From Photobacterium profundum (GTDB lineage Bacteria; Pseudomonadota; Gammaproteobacteria; Enterobacterales; Vibrionaceae): a stretch of 64,000 nucleotides of DNA. Made by a program: the position numbers and the translations under genes. The stretch is from positions 186,001-250,000 of the forward strand of contig NZ_PYOD01000006.1 in assembly GCF_003026285.1 (NCBI RefSeq), given 5' to 3'. Below, piece after piece: positions 19,547 to 29,449 of this stretch (positions within the stretch are counted from its first letter, which is position 1; every line of letters starts with the position of its first letter). The notes beneath the pieces are model-generated. The model searched no databases. It was not told the origin of the DNA and saw only the letters and a list, made by a program, of their open reading frames with translations.

Positions 19547-20383
19547 ATGAAGAAGCATCGTGCATTTCTGAAATGGGCTGGGGGTAAGTACTCTCTAGTC
19601 GAGGAAATTCAACGCCACCTGCCACCTGCGCGTAAATTAGTTGAGCCTTTTGTTGGGGCGGGGTCGGTATTTTTGAATACTGATTTTGAGCAGTATCTAT
19701 TGGCAGATATCAATCCAGATCTGATCAACCTTTATAACATCCTTAAAGATGACCCAGAAAAGTACGTTGAAGATGTACGAAAGCTTTTTACGCCGGAATT
19801 TAATCAAAAAGAAGAATATTTAAAAATTCGTGAAGAATTTAATAAAACACAAGACCCTTATGTGCGTTCGTTGTATTTCTTATACATGAACCGTCATGGT
19901 TTTAATGGCCTATGCCGTTATAACAAAAAAGGGGGCTTTAACGTTCCATTTGGCTCCTATAAGAAGCCTTATTTCCCAGAAAAAGAAATGTACTTTTTTG
20001 CCGAGAAAGCAAAGCGAGCGACATTTGTTTGTGAAGGGTATCAGCAGACGTTTTCTCGCGCCCGTAAAGGTTGTGTCGTGTACTGCGATCCTCCTTATGC
20101 CCCTTTATCTACGACGGCTAATTTTACCTCTTATGCAGGTAATGGCTTCAGTCTGGACGATCAAGCCGATTTGGCCGATGTGGCAGAAAAAGCCGCCACG
20201 GAACGTGAAATTCCAGTGCTTATTTCAAATCATGATACTAAGTTAACGCGTCGTTTATATCATGGTGCAGATTTGTCAGTCGTGAAAGTAAGACGAACTA
20301 TCAGCCGTAATGGCAGTGGACGCAATAAAGTCGATGAGTTATTGGCCTTATTTAAGTCACAAGAAAAATCACCTAACTGCTGA
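19547..20383 (+). CDS. dam: DNA adenine methyltransferase (GATC)
   Basis: Dam transfers a methyl group from S-adenosylmethionine to N6 of adenine in GATC, serving mismatch repair strand choice and replication timing; it is essential in some Vibrio. The 278-residue protein has the N-terminal FLKWAGGK motif, the SAM-binding FVGAGSVF and the catalytic DPPY at residues 181-184, the same positions as in E. coli Dam. It lies 114 bases after damX and converges on a small DUF2970 gene. Confidence 0.97.
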   Translation: MKKHRAFLKWAGGKYSLVEEIQRHLPPARKLVEPFVGAGSVFLNTDFEQYLLADINPDLINLYNILKDDPEKYVEDVRKLFTPEFNQKEEYLKIREEFNKTQDPYVRSLYFLYMNRHGFNGLCRYNKKGGFNVPFGSYKKPYFPEKEMYFFAEKAKRATFVCEGYQQTFSRARKGCVVYCDPPYAPLSTTANFTSYAGNGFSLDDQADLADVAEKAATEREIPVLISNHDTKLTRRLYHGADLSVVKVRRTISRNGSGRNKVDELLALFKSQEKSPNC

Positions 20384-20391
20384 TTTATTGG

Positions 20392-20607
20392 CTAGTGTTT
20401 TGCGGTAACCAATAGCGTTATCGTAATCAGCAATGCGACAAAAAGCCCAATTGCAATAATACCGCCAATAATAAATGGTCGAGGACTTTGTTGATTAAAG
20501 TCTTGTTGGCGGTTCCTTTCTGATTGCACCCCAAATAAAGCAGCAATAACACTGATTGCTATGCGAGTTTTCCGCTTCTTTGGTGATGTTTTTTTTTCTG
20601 AATCCAT
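20392..20607 (-). CDS. DUF2970 small membrane protein
   Basis: A 71-residue protein with a basic N-terminus (KKTSPKKRKTR), the family-like segment AALFGVQSERNRQQDF and one C-terminal membrane helix (about 46-68). This fits DUF2970, a group of short single-pass proteins of unknown function common in gamma-proteobacteria. It converges on dam with an 8-base gap and is divergent from rpe. The coding call rests on the family-like motif and sensible membrane topology; the family name is from memory. Confidence 0.7.
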   Translation of the reverse strand: MDSEKKTSPKKRKTRIAISVIAALFGVQSERNRQQDFNQQSPRPFIIGGIIAIGLFVALLITITLLVTAKH

Positions 20608-20758
20608 TCAACTTTTCCTCTTAATGCACTCGTTCTCACTTTATTCTTTTAAGCATAGTCACAAAACCTAACTAGATCGGTTAAGACATCGTTAACAGGA
20701 TCGGGTAGAATTGCGCCGATTTTACGACCGTATCGTATGTAACGTATAGAGGCTGAAC

Positions 20759-21433
20759 ATGAAGGACTTTTTGATCGCTCCATCTATCTTATCTGCAGAT
20801 TTCGCTCGTCTTGGTGAAGACGTTGAGAAAGTATTAGCTGCCGGTGCCGATGTGGTGCACTTTGATGTGATGGATAATCACTATGTACCCAACCTGACGT
20901 TTGGTGCGCCAATATGTAAAGCATTACGTGACTACGGCATTACTGCGCCGATTGATGTTCACCTAATGGTAAAGCCAGTTGATCGTATTATTCCTGACTT
21001 TGCTAAAGCGGGTGCAACAATGATTACTTTCCATGCTGAAGCAACAGAGCACTTGGATCGTACTTTGCAGTTAATTAAAGAGTGTGGCTGTCAGGCGGGT
21101 GTCGTATTTAACCCTGCAACTCCACTTCATCACCTTGATTATGTAATGGACAAGATCGATATGATCTTACTGATGTCAGTTAACCCTGGTTTCGGTGGTC
21201 AATCATTTATTCCAAATACATTGGATAAGCTTCGTGAAGTACGTCAACGTATCGATGCATCAGGTTACGACATCCGCTTAGAAATTGATGGTGGCGTAAA
21301 GGCTGATAATATTCGTGAAATCGCTGAAGCGGGTGCAGATATGTTTGTTGCTGGTTCTGCAATCTTTAACAAGCCTGATTACAAAGCAGCGATCGATGAA
21401 ATGCGTGCAGAGCTTGCAAAGGTTGAGCGTTAA
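20759..21433 (+). CDS. rpe: Ribulose-phosphate 3-epimerase
   Basis: Rpe interconverts ribulose 5-phosphate and xylulose 5-phosphate in the pentose phosphate pathway. The 224-residue TIM-barrel protein shows [28 protein letters not shown] with the metal and catalytic residues, DVHLMV, and the phosphate-binding [15 protein letters not shown] site precedes the ATG. The gene is followed after 2 bases by gph, and rpe-gph-trpS is a conserved operon. Confidence 0.97.
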   Translation: MKDFLIAPSILSADFARLGEDVEKVLAAGADVVHFDVMDNHYVPNLTFGAPICKALRDYGITAPIDVHLMVKPVDRIIPDFAKAGATMITFHAEATEHLDRTLQLIKECGCQAGVVFNPATPLHHLDYVMDKIDMILLMSVNPGFGGQSFIPNTLDKLREVRQRIDASGYDIRLEIDGGVKADNIREIAEAGADMFVAGSAIFNKPDYKAAIDEMRAELAKVER

Positions 21434-21435
21434 GC

Positions 21436-22125
21436 ATGAAGCAATTTGAAGGCATTAAATTTATTGCTTTTGACCTTGATGGAACGTTGCTTGATAGCGT
21501 TCCTGATTTGGCAGAAGCCGCTGATAAAGCGATGCAGGCATTAGGTCGTGATAGAGTGACCGTCGAGCAGGTAACAACGTGGATAGGTAACGGGGCTGAT
21601 ATTCTTATTGGTCGTGCGCTTAGCCAGAGCCTTGAACTTGACCCAGAGCTGGATCCTGCACTTCATCAAGAAGCGCGCGCATTATTTGATCGCTTTTACG
21701 ATGAAGGTGGCCATAAGAAAAGTCACTTATATACAGGTGTAAAAGAAACATTGGCAGCGTTCCACAACGCCAATATTCCAATGGCAATCGTGACCAATAA
21801 ACCAGCTCAGTTTGTACCACATTTACTTGAGCAGCACGGTATTAGTGAGTATTTTGTTGATGTGATTGGTGGTGATACCTTTCCATTGAAAAAACCGGAT
21901 CCATTTGCGCTGCATTGGTTGATGGAAAAGCATCAATTAGCCGCCAGCGAAATGCTGATGATCGGTGATTCACGTAATGATATTCTGGCAGCAAAGGCGG
22001 CAACATGTCATGTTGTTGGTCTCACTTACGGTTACAATTACGGTCAACCAATCAGCGCTAGTAACCCAGATGTTGTGCTAGATCACTTTAGTCAATTACT
22101 GGATGTGGTTAAACTAGCTTGCTAG
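21436..22125 (+). CDS. gph: Phosphoglycolate phosphatase
   Basis: Gph removes phosphate from 2-phosphoglycolate, a by-product of repair of oxidised DNA ends. The 229-residue haloacid dehalogenase-type protein has the nucleophile motif FDLDGTLLDS, motif II IVTNKP, the motif III lysine in KKPDP, and motif IV IGDSRND. It starts 2 bases after rpe, so translation is coupled. A CAGCGGC/GCCGCTG hairpin at 22181-22200 follows it and may weakly end or process the transcript before trpS. Confidence 0.95.
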   Translation: MKQFEGIKFIAFDLDGTLLDSVPDLAEAADKAMQALGRDRVTVEQVTTWIGNGADILIGRALSQSLELDPELDPALHQEARALFDRFYDEGGHKKSHLYTGVKETLAAFHNANIPMAIVTNKPAQFVPHLLEQHGISEYFVDVIGGDTFPLKKPDPFALHWLMEKHQLAASEMLMIGDSRNDILAAKAATCHVVGLTYGYNYGQPISASNPDVVLDHFSQLLDVVKLAC

Positions 22126-22180
22126 TACTACTGGCCTGTTCCGGTTAAACTAGTGCTTATATATACATATCGAATTCTGT

Positions 22181-22200
22181 CAGCGGCTTGAATGCCGCTG
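22181..22200 (+). other. Hairpin in the gph-trpS spacer
   Basis: CAGCGGC pairs with GCCGCTG (7 bp) around a 6-base loop, followed by AATATTTTAG rather than a clean T-run. It could be a weak terminator or a stability hairpin upstream of the trpS ribosome binding site. Confidence 0.4.
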
Positions 22201-22230
22201 AATATTTTAGGTAACAAAGGATAACCCATA

Positions 22231-23250
22231 ATGAGTAAACCCATTGTTTTAAGTGGCGTGCAGCCTTCCGGTGAATTGAGTATTGGTAACTACATGGGTG
22301 CGCTGCGTCAGTGGGAACAAATGCAGGATGATTTCGATTGTCAGTACTGTGTCGTCGATCTCCACGCAATTACCGTTCGCCAAGATCCAAAAGCACTGCA
22401 CGAAGCAACGTTAGATGCATTGGCTATTTGTCTTGCTGTTGGTGTTGATCCAAAGAAGAGTTCGTTGTTTGTTCAGTCTCATGTACCAGAGCATGCTCAG
22501 CTAGGTTGGATTCTAAACTGCTACACCCAGATGGGTGAGCTTAATCGTATGACGCAGTTTAAAGATAAATCAGCACGCCACGCGAATGATGTGAATGTTG
22601 GCTTATTTGGTTACCCAGTATTAATGGCGGCCGATATTCTGCTTTATGGTGCGCATAAAGTACCAGTAGGCAGTGATCAGAAGCAGCATCTTGAGCTAGC
22701 TCGTGACATCGCTAACCGTTTTAACAATTTATACGGTAGTGAAGAGCAGCCGATTTTTGAAGTGCCTGAACCGTACATTCCAGCGGTGAATGCACGTGTG
22801 ATGAGCCTGCAAGATGCAACAAAGAAGATGTCTAAATCAGACGATAACCGTAAAAACGTTATTACTCTTCTTGAAGAGCCTAAATCGATTCTGAAAAAGA
22901 TCAATAAAGCACAAACAGACGCACAGAATCCACCAAGTATTATTCACGATATCGAAAACAAAGCCGGTATCGCCAACCTTATGGGTCTGTACTCAGGCGC
23001 AACAGGTAAAACATTTGCTGACATCGAAGCACAATATACTGGTGTTGAAATGTATGGTCCTTTTAAGAAAGACGTTGGTGAAGCCATCGTTGCAATGCTT
23101 GAGCCCGTACAAGCAGAATACAAGCGTATTCGAGCAGATCGTGCCTACATGGATGCCGTCATGAAAGCGGGAGCTGAAAAAGCCTCTGCACGTGCTGCAG
23201 TGACATTAAAGAAAGCCTACGAAGCAGTAGGATTTGTTGCTCGTCCATAA
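22231..23250 (+). CDS. trpS: Tryptophanyl-tRNA synthetase
   Basis: TrpS charges tRNA-Trp. The 339-residue class I synthetase opens with [16 protein letters not shown], which carries the HIGH-type element, and has the KMSKS loop near residues 198-202. Length and motifs match the bacterial enzyme closely. An AAAGGA site lies just upstream of the ATG. It is the last gene of the rpe-gph-trpS group and is followed by a strong terminator. Confidence 0.97.
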   Translation: MSKPIVLSGVQPSGELSIGNYMGALRQWEQMQDDFDCQYCVVDLHAITVRQDPKALHEATLDALAICLAVGVDPKKSSLFVQSHVPEHAQLGWILNCYTQMGELNRMTQFKDKSARHANDVNVGLFGYPVLMAADILLYGAHKVPVGSDQKQHLELARDIANRFNNLYGSEEQPIFEVPEPYIPAVNARVMSLQDATKKMSKSDDNRKNVITLLEEPKSILKKINKAQTDAQNPPSIIHDIENKAGIANLMGLYSGATGKTFADIEAQYTGVEMYGPFKKDVGEAIVAMLEPVQAEYKRIRADRAYMDAVMKAGAEKASARAAVTLKKAYEAVGFVARP

Positions 23251-23266
23251 CTGACTAGCTGTATAT

Positions 23267-23301
23267 AAAAAAAGCCATGAAGTGATTCATGGCTTTTTTT
23301 A
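23267..23301 (+). terminator. Rho-independent terminator after trpS
   Basis: AAAGCCATGAA pairs with TTCATGGCTTT around GTGA and is followed by a run of T bases; an A-run on the left may let it work on both strands. Confidence 0.88.
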
Positions 23302-23511
23302 TACCTGTTGTTTCTAGCTGTATATTCATTAAGCGATTGATTTTGCATTCTGTTGAAAATGAATGAATTTATTGCATCAATGTCTAGTTGCGATTAATTG
23401 CATTTAGCTATGACACTTGTTTGTCGGTTTTGTCACATTAATGGCATGTAACTTTGTTAAATAATGCACACCTTTTAAGACACCAAACACATAAATGTAA
23501 AGGATTGCACA

Positions 23512-25857
23512 ATGCGCATGCTTAAATTAAGCCCTTTAGCCATCGCGGTTGCGATGGTTAGCGTAACCTCACACGCGTCAGACTTTTCGTGTGAAGAGCA
23601 AACATTAACGCCTATTTATTCGGTTCAAGGTGATGGTAGTTCTAGCCCGTTAATTCCGGATGGTGAGTACATTAGCCCTGATGCGTACTTCGTCAAAGGC
23701 GTTGTTACCAAATCGATGAGCAGCCTGTATAAAGGTTTTTTTATTCAGGATGCGGCTGGCGATGACAACGAAGACACATCAGATGGCATTTTTGTTTACA
23801 CCGGCTCGGCCCCGAGTGCTGACATACAGCCGGGAATGGAAGTGTGCGTAGAAGCCAAAGTGAAAGAGCATTACGGCATGACCCAGCTTGTCGCTCAAAA
23901 AGACAAGGTTGAAGTTGGGCATGAAGTGAGCCCGATCATTGCGACAAATATTAAAGTGAGAGACGGTGAAACACTGGTTGAGGCAATGGATCGCTATGAA
24001 GGTATGTTGGTTCGTCTAGCACCTGATAGTGACTTGCAGATCACCCGTAATTTTGGCTTTGATTATGATTCTTACCGTAACAATATGCTGCTGTCCCATG
24101 AGGAGCCATTGCTCAAACCGACTCAGCTTCATATTGCAGGTAGTGAAGATGCAGTAACCCTTGCAAAGCAAAATGCGGAAAACAAACTTTACATCGATAC
24201 TGATGAAAAAACACCGAATGGTGTTATCCCTTACTTTCCGGGTTTAGATGCTGAGCAAGGTTATATTCGAGTCGGCGATCAGCTTGTGAACCTCGAAGGT
24301 GTTATTGGTTTCAGTTACGGCCAATACCGCTTAATTCCCACCAACAGTATTGAACCTGCAGATTTTATCCACCAAGACGATCGCACTGCTGCCCCTGTTG
24401 AATACATCGACAGTAATATAAAAGTGGCCAGTTTTAATGTGCTGAATTTATTTACCAGTGCCAGTGAAGTTGGGGGTGATTTGAATGCAACATGCAGCGA
24501 TCAAGCCGATGCTGATGCCGCAAAAGGGTGTAATCGTGGCGCTAAAACGCTAAGTGAATTTTCATTGCAGCGTACTAAAATTGTAAATGCACTGAAAGCC
24601 ATGGATGCAGATATCCTTGGCATTATGGAAATGGAAAATAATGGCTTTGGTACTAATGGTGCCCTTGCTAATTTAGTCACAGAGTTGAATTTGCAATTTA
24701 ATGATAGTGCTGAACATTATGAGTACATTGAAATTGCTGATGAAGATAAAAATCAAGGTAAGTACCTTGGCAGCGATGCCATTATGGTGGCATTAATTTA
24801 TCGCCCAGCCAAGGTGACACCCGCCGATGATGCTCAGGTCATCCGTATGCCTGAACAGCACATTACCGGTAATAATCCTGATGGTGAAGCAAAGCAGCTG
24901 GATAAGTATCAGCGTGATAGTTTGATGCAAACCTTCAAGATTGTAGGAGCCAAGAAGAAGTCAGAAACCCTCTCGGTTGTTGTGAACCACTTGAAGTCGA
25001 AAGGCTCGGGTTGTTACGAAGACTGGGTTAATGGCGAGTATGAGGACGATCCTGCGGATCTCCAGGGGCACTGTAATGCGTTCCGTGTATCGGGTGCGAT
25101 GACATTAAGCCAAGAGCTGAAAAAAGTGAAAGGCGATTTATTGGTCATGGGGGATATGAATGCGTATGGGATGGAAGATCCGGTTCGTGTGTTAACTGAC
25201 TACAAGCCGAAAAAAGCAGAACGTAAAATTATGTCGGCATCGGGCACGTCAATTGCCGGGCTGCCATTGCACGCAACCGGTGTGGAAGCGGGGAAAGGCT
25301 TGGGGCTAATTAACCTGGCGTCTGAATGGCATGGTGATGATAGTTATTCATACAGCTATGGTGGTGAGCTGGGCAGCCTAGATCATGCGCTAGCGAATAA
25401 AAGCTTAAAGAAAAAAGTGGTCGGCATTGAGGACTGGCATATTAACTCGGTCGAGAACTCATTATTTGAATATTCAGATAAATACAGTGGCTCGTTGGCC
25501 AAGTCTGAAGGTCCGTATTCAGCGTCTGATCATGATCCTGTTATTATCAGCCTGAAATATAAAATGAAAAAGCTTGGTTTTACGCTGAAGATTCAGAATA
25601 AAAGCCACCAACCTGTTTATCCGGTATTCAATACTTGGTATTGGGACAGCACTCAGCCATGGATGATGGGTGGGGACAAGCGTACGTACACTGAAAAAGA
25701 TCGTTTTCTTAAACACGTAGGTATCAAAGCGGGTGACGCCGTAGACCTTAGCATTCTTGCTTACGGGGTTTATGATGTGCCTTGTACTTTTACACCACTA
25801 GTTTTGGAAGGAAAGCTAAAGGCTGTCTATAACGGTAATTCGTGCCGTATTCAGTAG
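23512..25857 (+). CDS. Secreted ExeM/NucH-type endonuclease/exonuclease/phosphatase-family nuclease
   Basis: A 781-residue exported nuclease probably acting on extracellular DNA, related to ExeM and the V. cholerae Xds nuclease found at this locus. A signal peptide ends at about SHA (residue 23). An OB-fold-like domain follows (about 60-140), then the EEP catalytic domain (about 300-690), with FNVLN, IMEMENN, VVNHLKSKG, GDMNAYG, LDHALAN and SDHDPV holding the metal and catalytic residues. The last 95 residues form an extra region, rich in Trp and Tyr and with two late cysteines, that I do not recognise. There is no GlyGly-CTERM-type tail, so it is probably released rather than anchored. It stands alone, bounded by terminators. 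Confidence 0.88.
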   Translation: MRMLKLSPLAIAVAMVSVTSHASDFSCEEQTLTPIYSVQGDGSSSPLIPDGEYISPDAYFVKGVVTKSMSSLYKGFFIQDAAGDDNEDTSDGIFVYTGSAPSADIQPGMEVCVEAKVKEHYGMTQLVAQKDKVEVGHEVSPIIATNIKVRDGETLVEAMDRYEGMLVRLAPDSDLQITRNFGFDYDSYRNNMLLSHEEPLLKPTQLHIAGSEDAVTLAKQNAENKLYIDTDEKTPNGVIPYFPGLDAEQGYIRVGDQLVNLEGVIGFSYGQYRLIPTNSIEPADFIHQDDRTAAPVEYIDSNIKVASFNVLNLFTSASEVGGDLNATCSDQADADAAKGCNRGAKTLSEFSLQRTKIVNALKAMDADILGIMEMENNGFGTNGALANLVTELNLQFNDSAEHYEYIEIADEDKNQGKYLGSDAIMVALIYRPAKVTPADDAQVIRMPEQHITGNNPDGEAKQLDKYQRDSLMQTFKIVGAKKKSETLSVVVNHLKSKGSGCYEDWVNGEYEDDPADLQGHCNAFRVSGAMTLSQELKKVKGDLLVMGDMNAYGMEDPVRVLTDYKPKKAERKIMSASGTSIAGLPLHATGVEAGKGLGLINLASEWHGDDSYSYSYGGELGSLDHALANKSLKKKVVGIEDWHINSVENSLFEYSDKYSGSLAKSEGPYSASDHDPVIISLKYKMKKLGFTLKIQNKSHQPVYPVFNTWYWDSTQPWMMGGDKRTYTEKDRFLKHVGIKAGDAVDLSILAYGVYDVPCTFTPLVLEGKLKAVYNGNSCRIQ

Positions 25858-25880
25858 CGATCTTTTCGTGATTTAACCTA

Positions 25881-25921
25881 AAAAGGCAAACTCAAGCTAT
25901 CTTGGGCTTGCCTTTCTTATT
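25881..25921. terminator. Terminator after the nuclease gene
   Basis: AGGCAA-A-CTCAAG pairs with CTTGGG-C-TTGCCT with one mismatch and one G-T pair, followed by TTTCTTATTTT. The A-run before it suggests weak activity on the other strand too. Confidence 0.7.
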
Positions 25922-25964
25922 TTCTATAGCAAAATAGAGCGCCGAACCATACTGGGTACTTGCT

Positions 25965-26543
25965 ATGCTGCTAATCATCGACAACTATGACTCTTTTACC
26001 TATAACTTGTATCAATACTTCTGCGAGTTAGGCGCAGACGTTAAAGTTATACGTAATGATGACATCGATATCGCTGGCATTGCTGAGCTAAATCCCTCTC
26101 ATCTGGTTATCTCTCCGGGGCCTTGTACGCCTGATGATGCAGGTATTTCATTACAAGCGATAGAATATTTCGCCGGTAAGTTACCCATTCTTGGGGTCTG
26201 TTTAGGCCATCAATCGATAGCACAGGTATTTGGTGCACAGGTGGTGCGTGCTCGTCAGGTTATGCATGGTAAAACATCACCTATCATTCATACTGATGCC
26301 AGTGTTTTCCGTACTCTTAATAATCCCTTAACGGTGACGCGTTACCATTCCTTGGTGGTAAAAGCCGATACTTTACCTGAGTGTTTTGAAGTGACGGCAT
26401 GGACAGAGCGCGATGGTGAGTTTGATGAAATTATGGGGATTAGCCATAAAATATTACCGATTGAAGGGGTGCAATTTCACCCAGAAAGCATTCTGACAGA
26501 GCAAGGTCACCAACTATTAGCCAACTTTTTAGCCCGCCGCTAA
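25965..26543 (+). CDS. pabA: Aminodeoxychorismate/anthranilate synthase glutamine amidotransferase subunit
   Basis: This class I glutamine amidotransferase supplies ammonia to aminodeoxychorismate synthase (PabB) for folate and may also serve anthranilate synthase. The 192-residue protein has the triad C79 in GVCLGHQ, and H172 and E174 in VQFHPES, plus the oxyanion motif [12 protein letters not shown]. It lies just upstream of the argD/astC gene, the usual pabA-argD neighbourhood, though a 356-base gap intervenes. TrpG is the main alternative; the absence of trp genes favours pabA. Confidence 0.92.
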   Translation: MLLIIDNYDSFTYNLYQYFCELGADVKVIRNDDIDIAGIAELNPSHLVISPGPCTPDDAGISLQAIEYFAGKLPILGVCLGHQSIAQVFGAQVVRARQVMHGKTSPIIHTDASVFRTLNNPLTVTRYHSLVVKADTLPECFEVTAWTERDGEFDEIMGISHKILPIEGVQFHPESILTEQGHQLLANFLARR

Positions 26544-26899
26544 AGGTGTTTTTATCCTACAAAATAAAATAAAAAGTGTCATTTTGGATTTTTTACGCTT
26601 TTTATTTGTCGCATAAGCGCGATCTCTATCACTTTATTTAACATTTCATTATCTTTTTCTGCTGGGTATCTTGAGCAATCTTATTCACTAACATATTTCA
26701 CTGTTTGCATTATTTCCTATATGGAAAAACAGCTTTAGTGGAACTCGGGTTAATAAACTTTCCTATAACCCGCATAAATATGTACATTATTCCCATTTAA
26801 TCATTTTCAGCTTCAGATAAAAAAAATATTCTGCTATTGGAATTGGTTAATAAAATGTAAATACTATGCTTAGGGCGACATGCACAGAAGGATAATGTG
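26544..26899. other. AT-rich intergenic region upstream of the ast genes
   Basis: This 356-base gap has no credible gene on either strand. It holds an inverted repeat, CGGGTTA (26746-26752) and TAACCCG (26766-26772), and several A/T runs. It should contain the promoter of astC-astA-astD. I saw neither a good sigma-54 -24/-12 element nor a clear pair of ArgR boxes, so how it is switched on is open. Confidence 0.5.
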
Positions 26900-28117
26900 A
26901 TGACAATGGAACATAAAGTAGAACGTAAATTATTCGATGAGGTAATGGTACCTTGTTATTCTCCTATGCAGATTATTCCTGTGAAGGGGCAAGGTGCTCG
27001 AATTTGGGATCAAGAAGATCGCGAATATATCGACTTTGCAGGTGGTATTGCTGTGAGTTGTTTAGGGCATTGTCATCCAGTGATGGTTAATGCACTTAAG
27101 TCGCAAGCTGAAAAGCTATGGCACTTAAGTAATGTGATGACTAACGAACCAGCCTTACGTCTTGCTAAAAAGTTAACCGAGCACAGCTTTGCTGAAAAAG
27201 TATTTTTTGCAAACTCAGGTGCAGAAGCGAACGAAGCGGCATTGAAGCTAGCGCGTCGTTATGCGGTTGATAAGTTTGGTCCTGAAAAATCAGAAATTAT
27301 CGCGTTCAATCAAGGTTTCCATGGTCGTACATTCTTTACGGTAACCGTTGGCGGTCAAGCAGCTTACTCCGATGGTTTTGGCCCTAAACCACAAGCAATT
27401 TCTCATATTCCATATAACGACCTTTCGGCTCTGGCTGAGATCATGTCAGATCGCACGTGTGCAATCATGATGGAGCCGCTTCAAGGGGAAGGTGGAATTA
27501 TCTCGCCAACCTCTGAATTTGTGCAAGGTGTTCGTGAGCTGTGTGATAAACACAATGCACTATTAATCTTTGATGAAGTACAAACGGGTAATGGCCGTAC
27601 TGGTAATTTCTATGCTTACCAAGGTCTGGGTGTAACACCTGATATCTTAAGCACTGCCAAATCATTAGGTGGTGGTTTCCCAATTGGTGCAATGCTGACA
27701 ACAGCAAAATTGGCTGAACACATGAAAGTCGGCACCCACGGTTCAACCTATGGCGGTAACCCATTGGCGTGTGCTGTTGCTGAAGCGGTTGTTGATGAAG
27801 TCTCTAAACCAGAGGTACTCGCAGGTGTTAAAGAGCGTGAGCAGTGGTTCCGTGATGCGCTTGAGCAAATCAATGCTAAGTACCCAATCTTTTCCGAAGT
27901 GCGTGGTAAAGGCTTATTACTCGGTGCTGCGCTGAATGAAGAATGGCAGGGGCGTGCTCGTGATGTATTGCTTGCTGCTGTTGAAGAAGGGCTAATGGTA
28001 TTGGTTGCCGGTACTAACGTTGTTCGCTTCACACCATCACTGGTGATTGATAAAGCTGACGTTGATGAAGGTATGGCGCGTTTAGAACGAGCTATTGCTA
28101 AGCTTTATAATAAATAA
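26900..28117 (+). CDS. argD: Acetylornithine/succinylornithine aminotransferase
   Basis: A 405-residue class III PLP aminotransferase used both for N-acetylornithine synthesis and, as AstC, for succinylornithine breakdown. It shows [15 protein letters not shown], the cofactor aspartate in [13 protein letters not shown] and the PLP lysine near residue 254 in [13 protein letters not shown]. It precedes astA and astD, so it may serve both pathways; the acetylated arginine pathway genes at the start of the window need this step and no other argD is visible here. The ATG at 26900 has AAGGA at good distance; a GTG one codon earlier is also possible. Confidence 0.94.
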   Translation: MTMEHKVERKLFDEVMVPCYSPMQIIPVKGQGARIWDQEDREYIDFAGGIAVSCLGHCHPVMVNALKSQAEKLWHLSNVMTNEPALRLAKKLTEHSFAEKVFFANSGAEANEAALKLARRYAVDKFGPEKSEIIAFNQGFHGRTFFTVTVGGQAAYSDGFGPKPQAISHIPYNDLSALAEIMSDRTCAIMMEPLQGEGGIISPTSEFVQGVRELCDKHNALLIFDEVQTGNGRTGNFYAYQGLGVTPDILSTAKSLGGGFPIGAMLTTAKLAEHMKVGTHGSTYGGNPLACAVAEAVVDEVSKPEVLAGVKEREQWFRDALEQINAKYPIFSEVRGKGLLLGAALNEEWQGRARDVLLAAVEEGLMVLVAGTNVVRFTPSLVIDKADVDEGMARLERAIAKLYNK

Positions 28118-28167
28118 GTCGTATCAAAATATATCAGCAGTTAGCGCATTCATTTAACTGCTTCATA

Positions 28168-28194
28168 CAGTGGCTAGCAGGAGCTTGGCCACTG
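28168..28194 (+). other. Hairpin between argD/astC and astA
   Basis: CAGTGGC pairs with GCCACTG around a 13-base loop, followed by TTGCTTACT. Without a proper T-run it is at best a weak terminator or a processing site in the ast transcript. Confidence 0.35.
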
Positions 28195-28304
28195 TTGCTT
28201 ACTCAATACTGCAGATAGCGACATGCTGTGTGCCCCTGTTTTTTCTTGTTTATCTTAAAAGTGAGAGAAGGGAAGTGAGTAGGTTTACCCATTCAATTTA
28301 TAGA

Positions 28305-28321
28305 TAGCGACCCTGTCGCTA
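28305..28321 (+). other. Compact hairpin just before the astA ribosome binding site
   Basis: TAGCGAC pairs perfectly with GTCGCTA around CCT, about 10 bases before the strong AGGAGGG site of astA. It could shape translation start or mRNA processing. No T-run follows, so it is not a terminator. Confidence 0.45.
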
Positions 28322-28342
28322 CCTGCATCAGGAGGGAGTTCG

Positions 28343-29359
28343 ATGCTGGTTATTCGTCCTATTACCGAAGCCGATTACCCGGCGCTTATGCGCTGTGCGG
28401 AAGAATCTGGCCATGGTTTCACGTCATTACCTGTTAACGAAGAAATGCTACGTAACAGGATTGCACACTCAGTTGAAAGCTTCGGCAAAGAAGTAACCGA
28501 ACCGGGCACTGAAGGCTACTTGATGGTTGCGGAAGACACGGAAACGGGTGAAATCGCAGGAACAACGGCAATCGAAGCTGCAATTGGCCTTGATAATCCT
28601 TTCTATACCTATCACCTCAGTACGGTTGTTCACGCCTCGCGGCGTTTAGGCGTGCATAACGTCGTAAAAGTGCTGACGTTTGGTAATAACTATACGGGCA
28701 ACAGTGAGCTGTGTACCTTGTTCCTTCGCCCTGAATGGCGTCAAGGCTTGAATGGTCGTTTACTGTCTAAATGTCGCTTTTTAATGATGGCAGAGCATCG
28801 CCATCGCTTTTCTGAAACGGTATTAGCTGAAATGCGTGGCGTATCAGATGAAGAGGGTAATTCCCCGTTCTGGCATTGGCTAAAAGAGCATTTCTTCTCT
28901 ATTGATTTTACGCATGCTGATTACCTAACTGGTATCGGGGCCAAAGGCTTCATTGCTGATCTTATGCCAAAGCTACCGATTTACGTCAGCTTATTGAGCC
29001 CAGAAGCACAAGCTGTGATTGGACAAGTACATGAAAAAACTCGCCCAGCATTACGCCTATTAGAAAAAGAAGGCTTTTGTTGCCGCGGTTACGTCGACAT
29101 TTTTGATGCCGGTCCAACGGTTGAATGTGACGTACGCAATATTGAATCGGTACGCCATTCGATCACGTGTACCGTTGAGGTTGGTGAATGTACGAGTGGA
29201 AAAGACTTCATCATCAGTAATGGCTCATTTGATGGCTTCCGAGCTGTGGTGGGTAAAGTGAAGGTTGATGAAGAGAAAAACATAGCGCAGATAACCACTG
29301 AAATGGCAGCGGCGCTGCAAGTGAAAAATGGCGATCACGTTCGTTTAATCGAGCAGTAA
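28343..29359 (+). CDS. astA: Arginine N-succinyltransferase
   Basis: AstA transfers succinyl from succinyl-CoA to arginine, the first step of the ammonia-producing arginine succinyltransferase pathway. The 338-residue length and motifs such as MLVIRPITEADYPALM, GYLMVAEDTETGEIAGT and ELCTLFLRPEWRQGLNG fit the family. A very strong AGGAGGG site precedes the ATG. It lies between argD/astC and astD. AstB and AstE, needed for the other steps, are not in the window. Confidence 0.95.
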   Translation: MLVIRPITEADYPALMRCAEESGHGFTSLPVNEEMLRNRIAHSVESFGKEVTEPGTEGYLMVAEDTETGEIAGTTAIEAAIGLDNPFYTYHLSTVVHASRRLGVHNVVKVLTFGNNYTGNSELCTLFLRPEWRQGLNGRLLSKCRFLMMAEHRHRFSETVLAEMRGVSDEEGNSPFWHWLKEHFFSIDFTHADYLTGIGAKGFIADLMPKLPIYVSLLSPEAQAVIGQVHEKTRPALRLLEKEGFCCRGYVDIFDAGPTVECDVRNIESVRHSITCTVEVGECTSGKDFIISNGSFDGFRAVVGKVKVDEEKNIAQITTEMAAALQVKNGDHVRLIEQ

Positions 29360-29449
29360 GCTGAGTGATAACAGCCACTACGGCATTCAGTTATTTAAAG
29401 AAATAATACTTGTTCAGACGGGTATAACGGGCAGATACAGGAGAACATC

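Noticed and set aside
23422-23437. CRP-like TGTCG-N6-TCACA upstream of the nuclease gene
   Set aside because: Only one half matches the consensus well, so it is too weak to list as a site.
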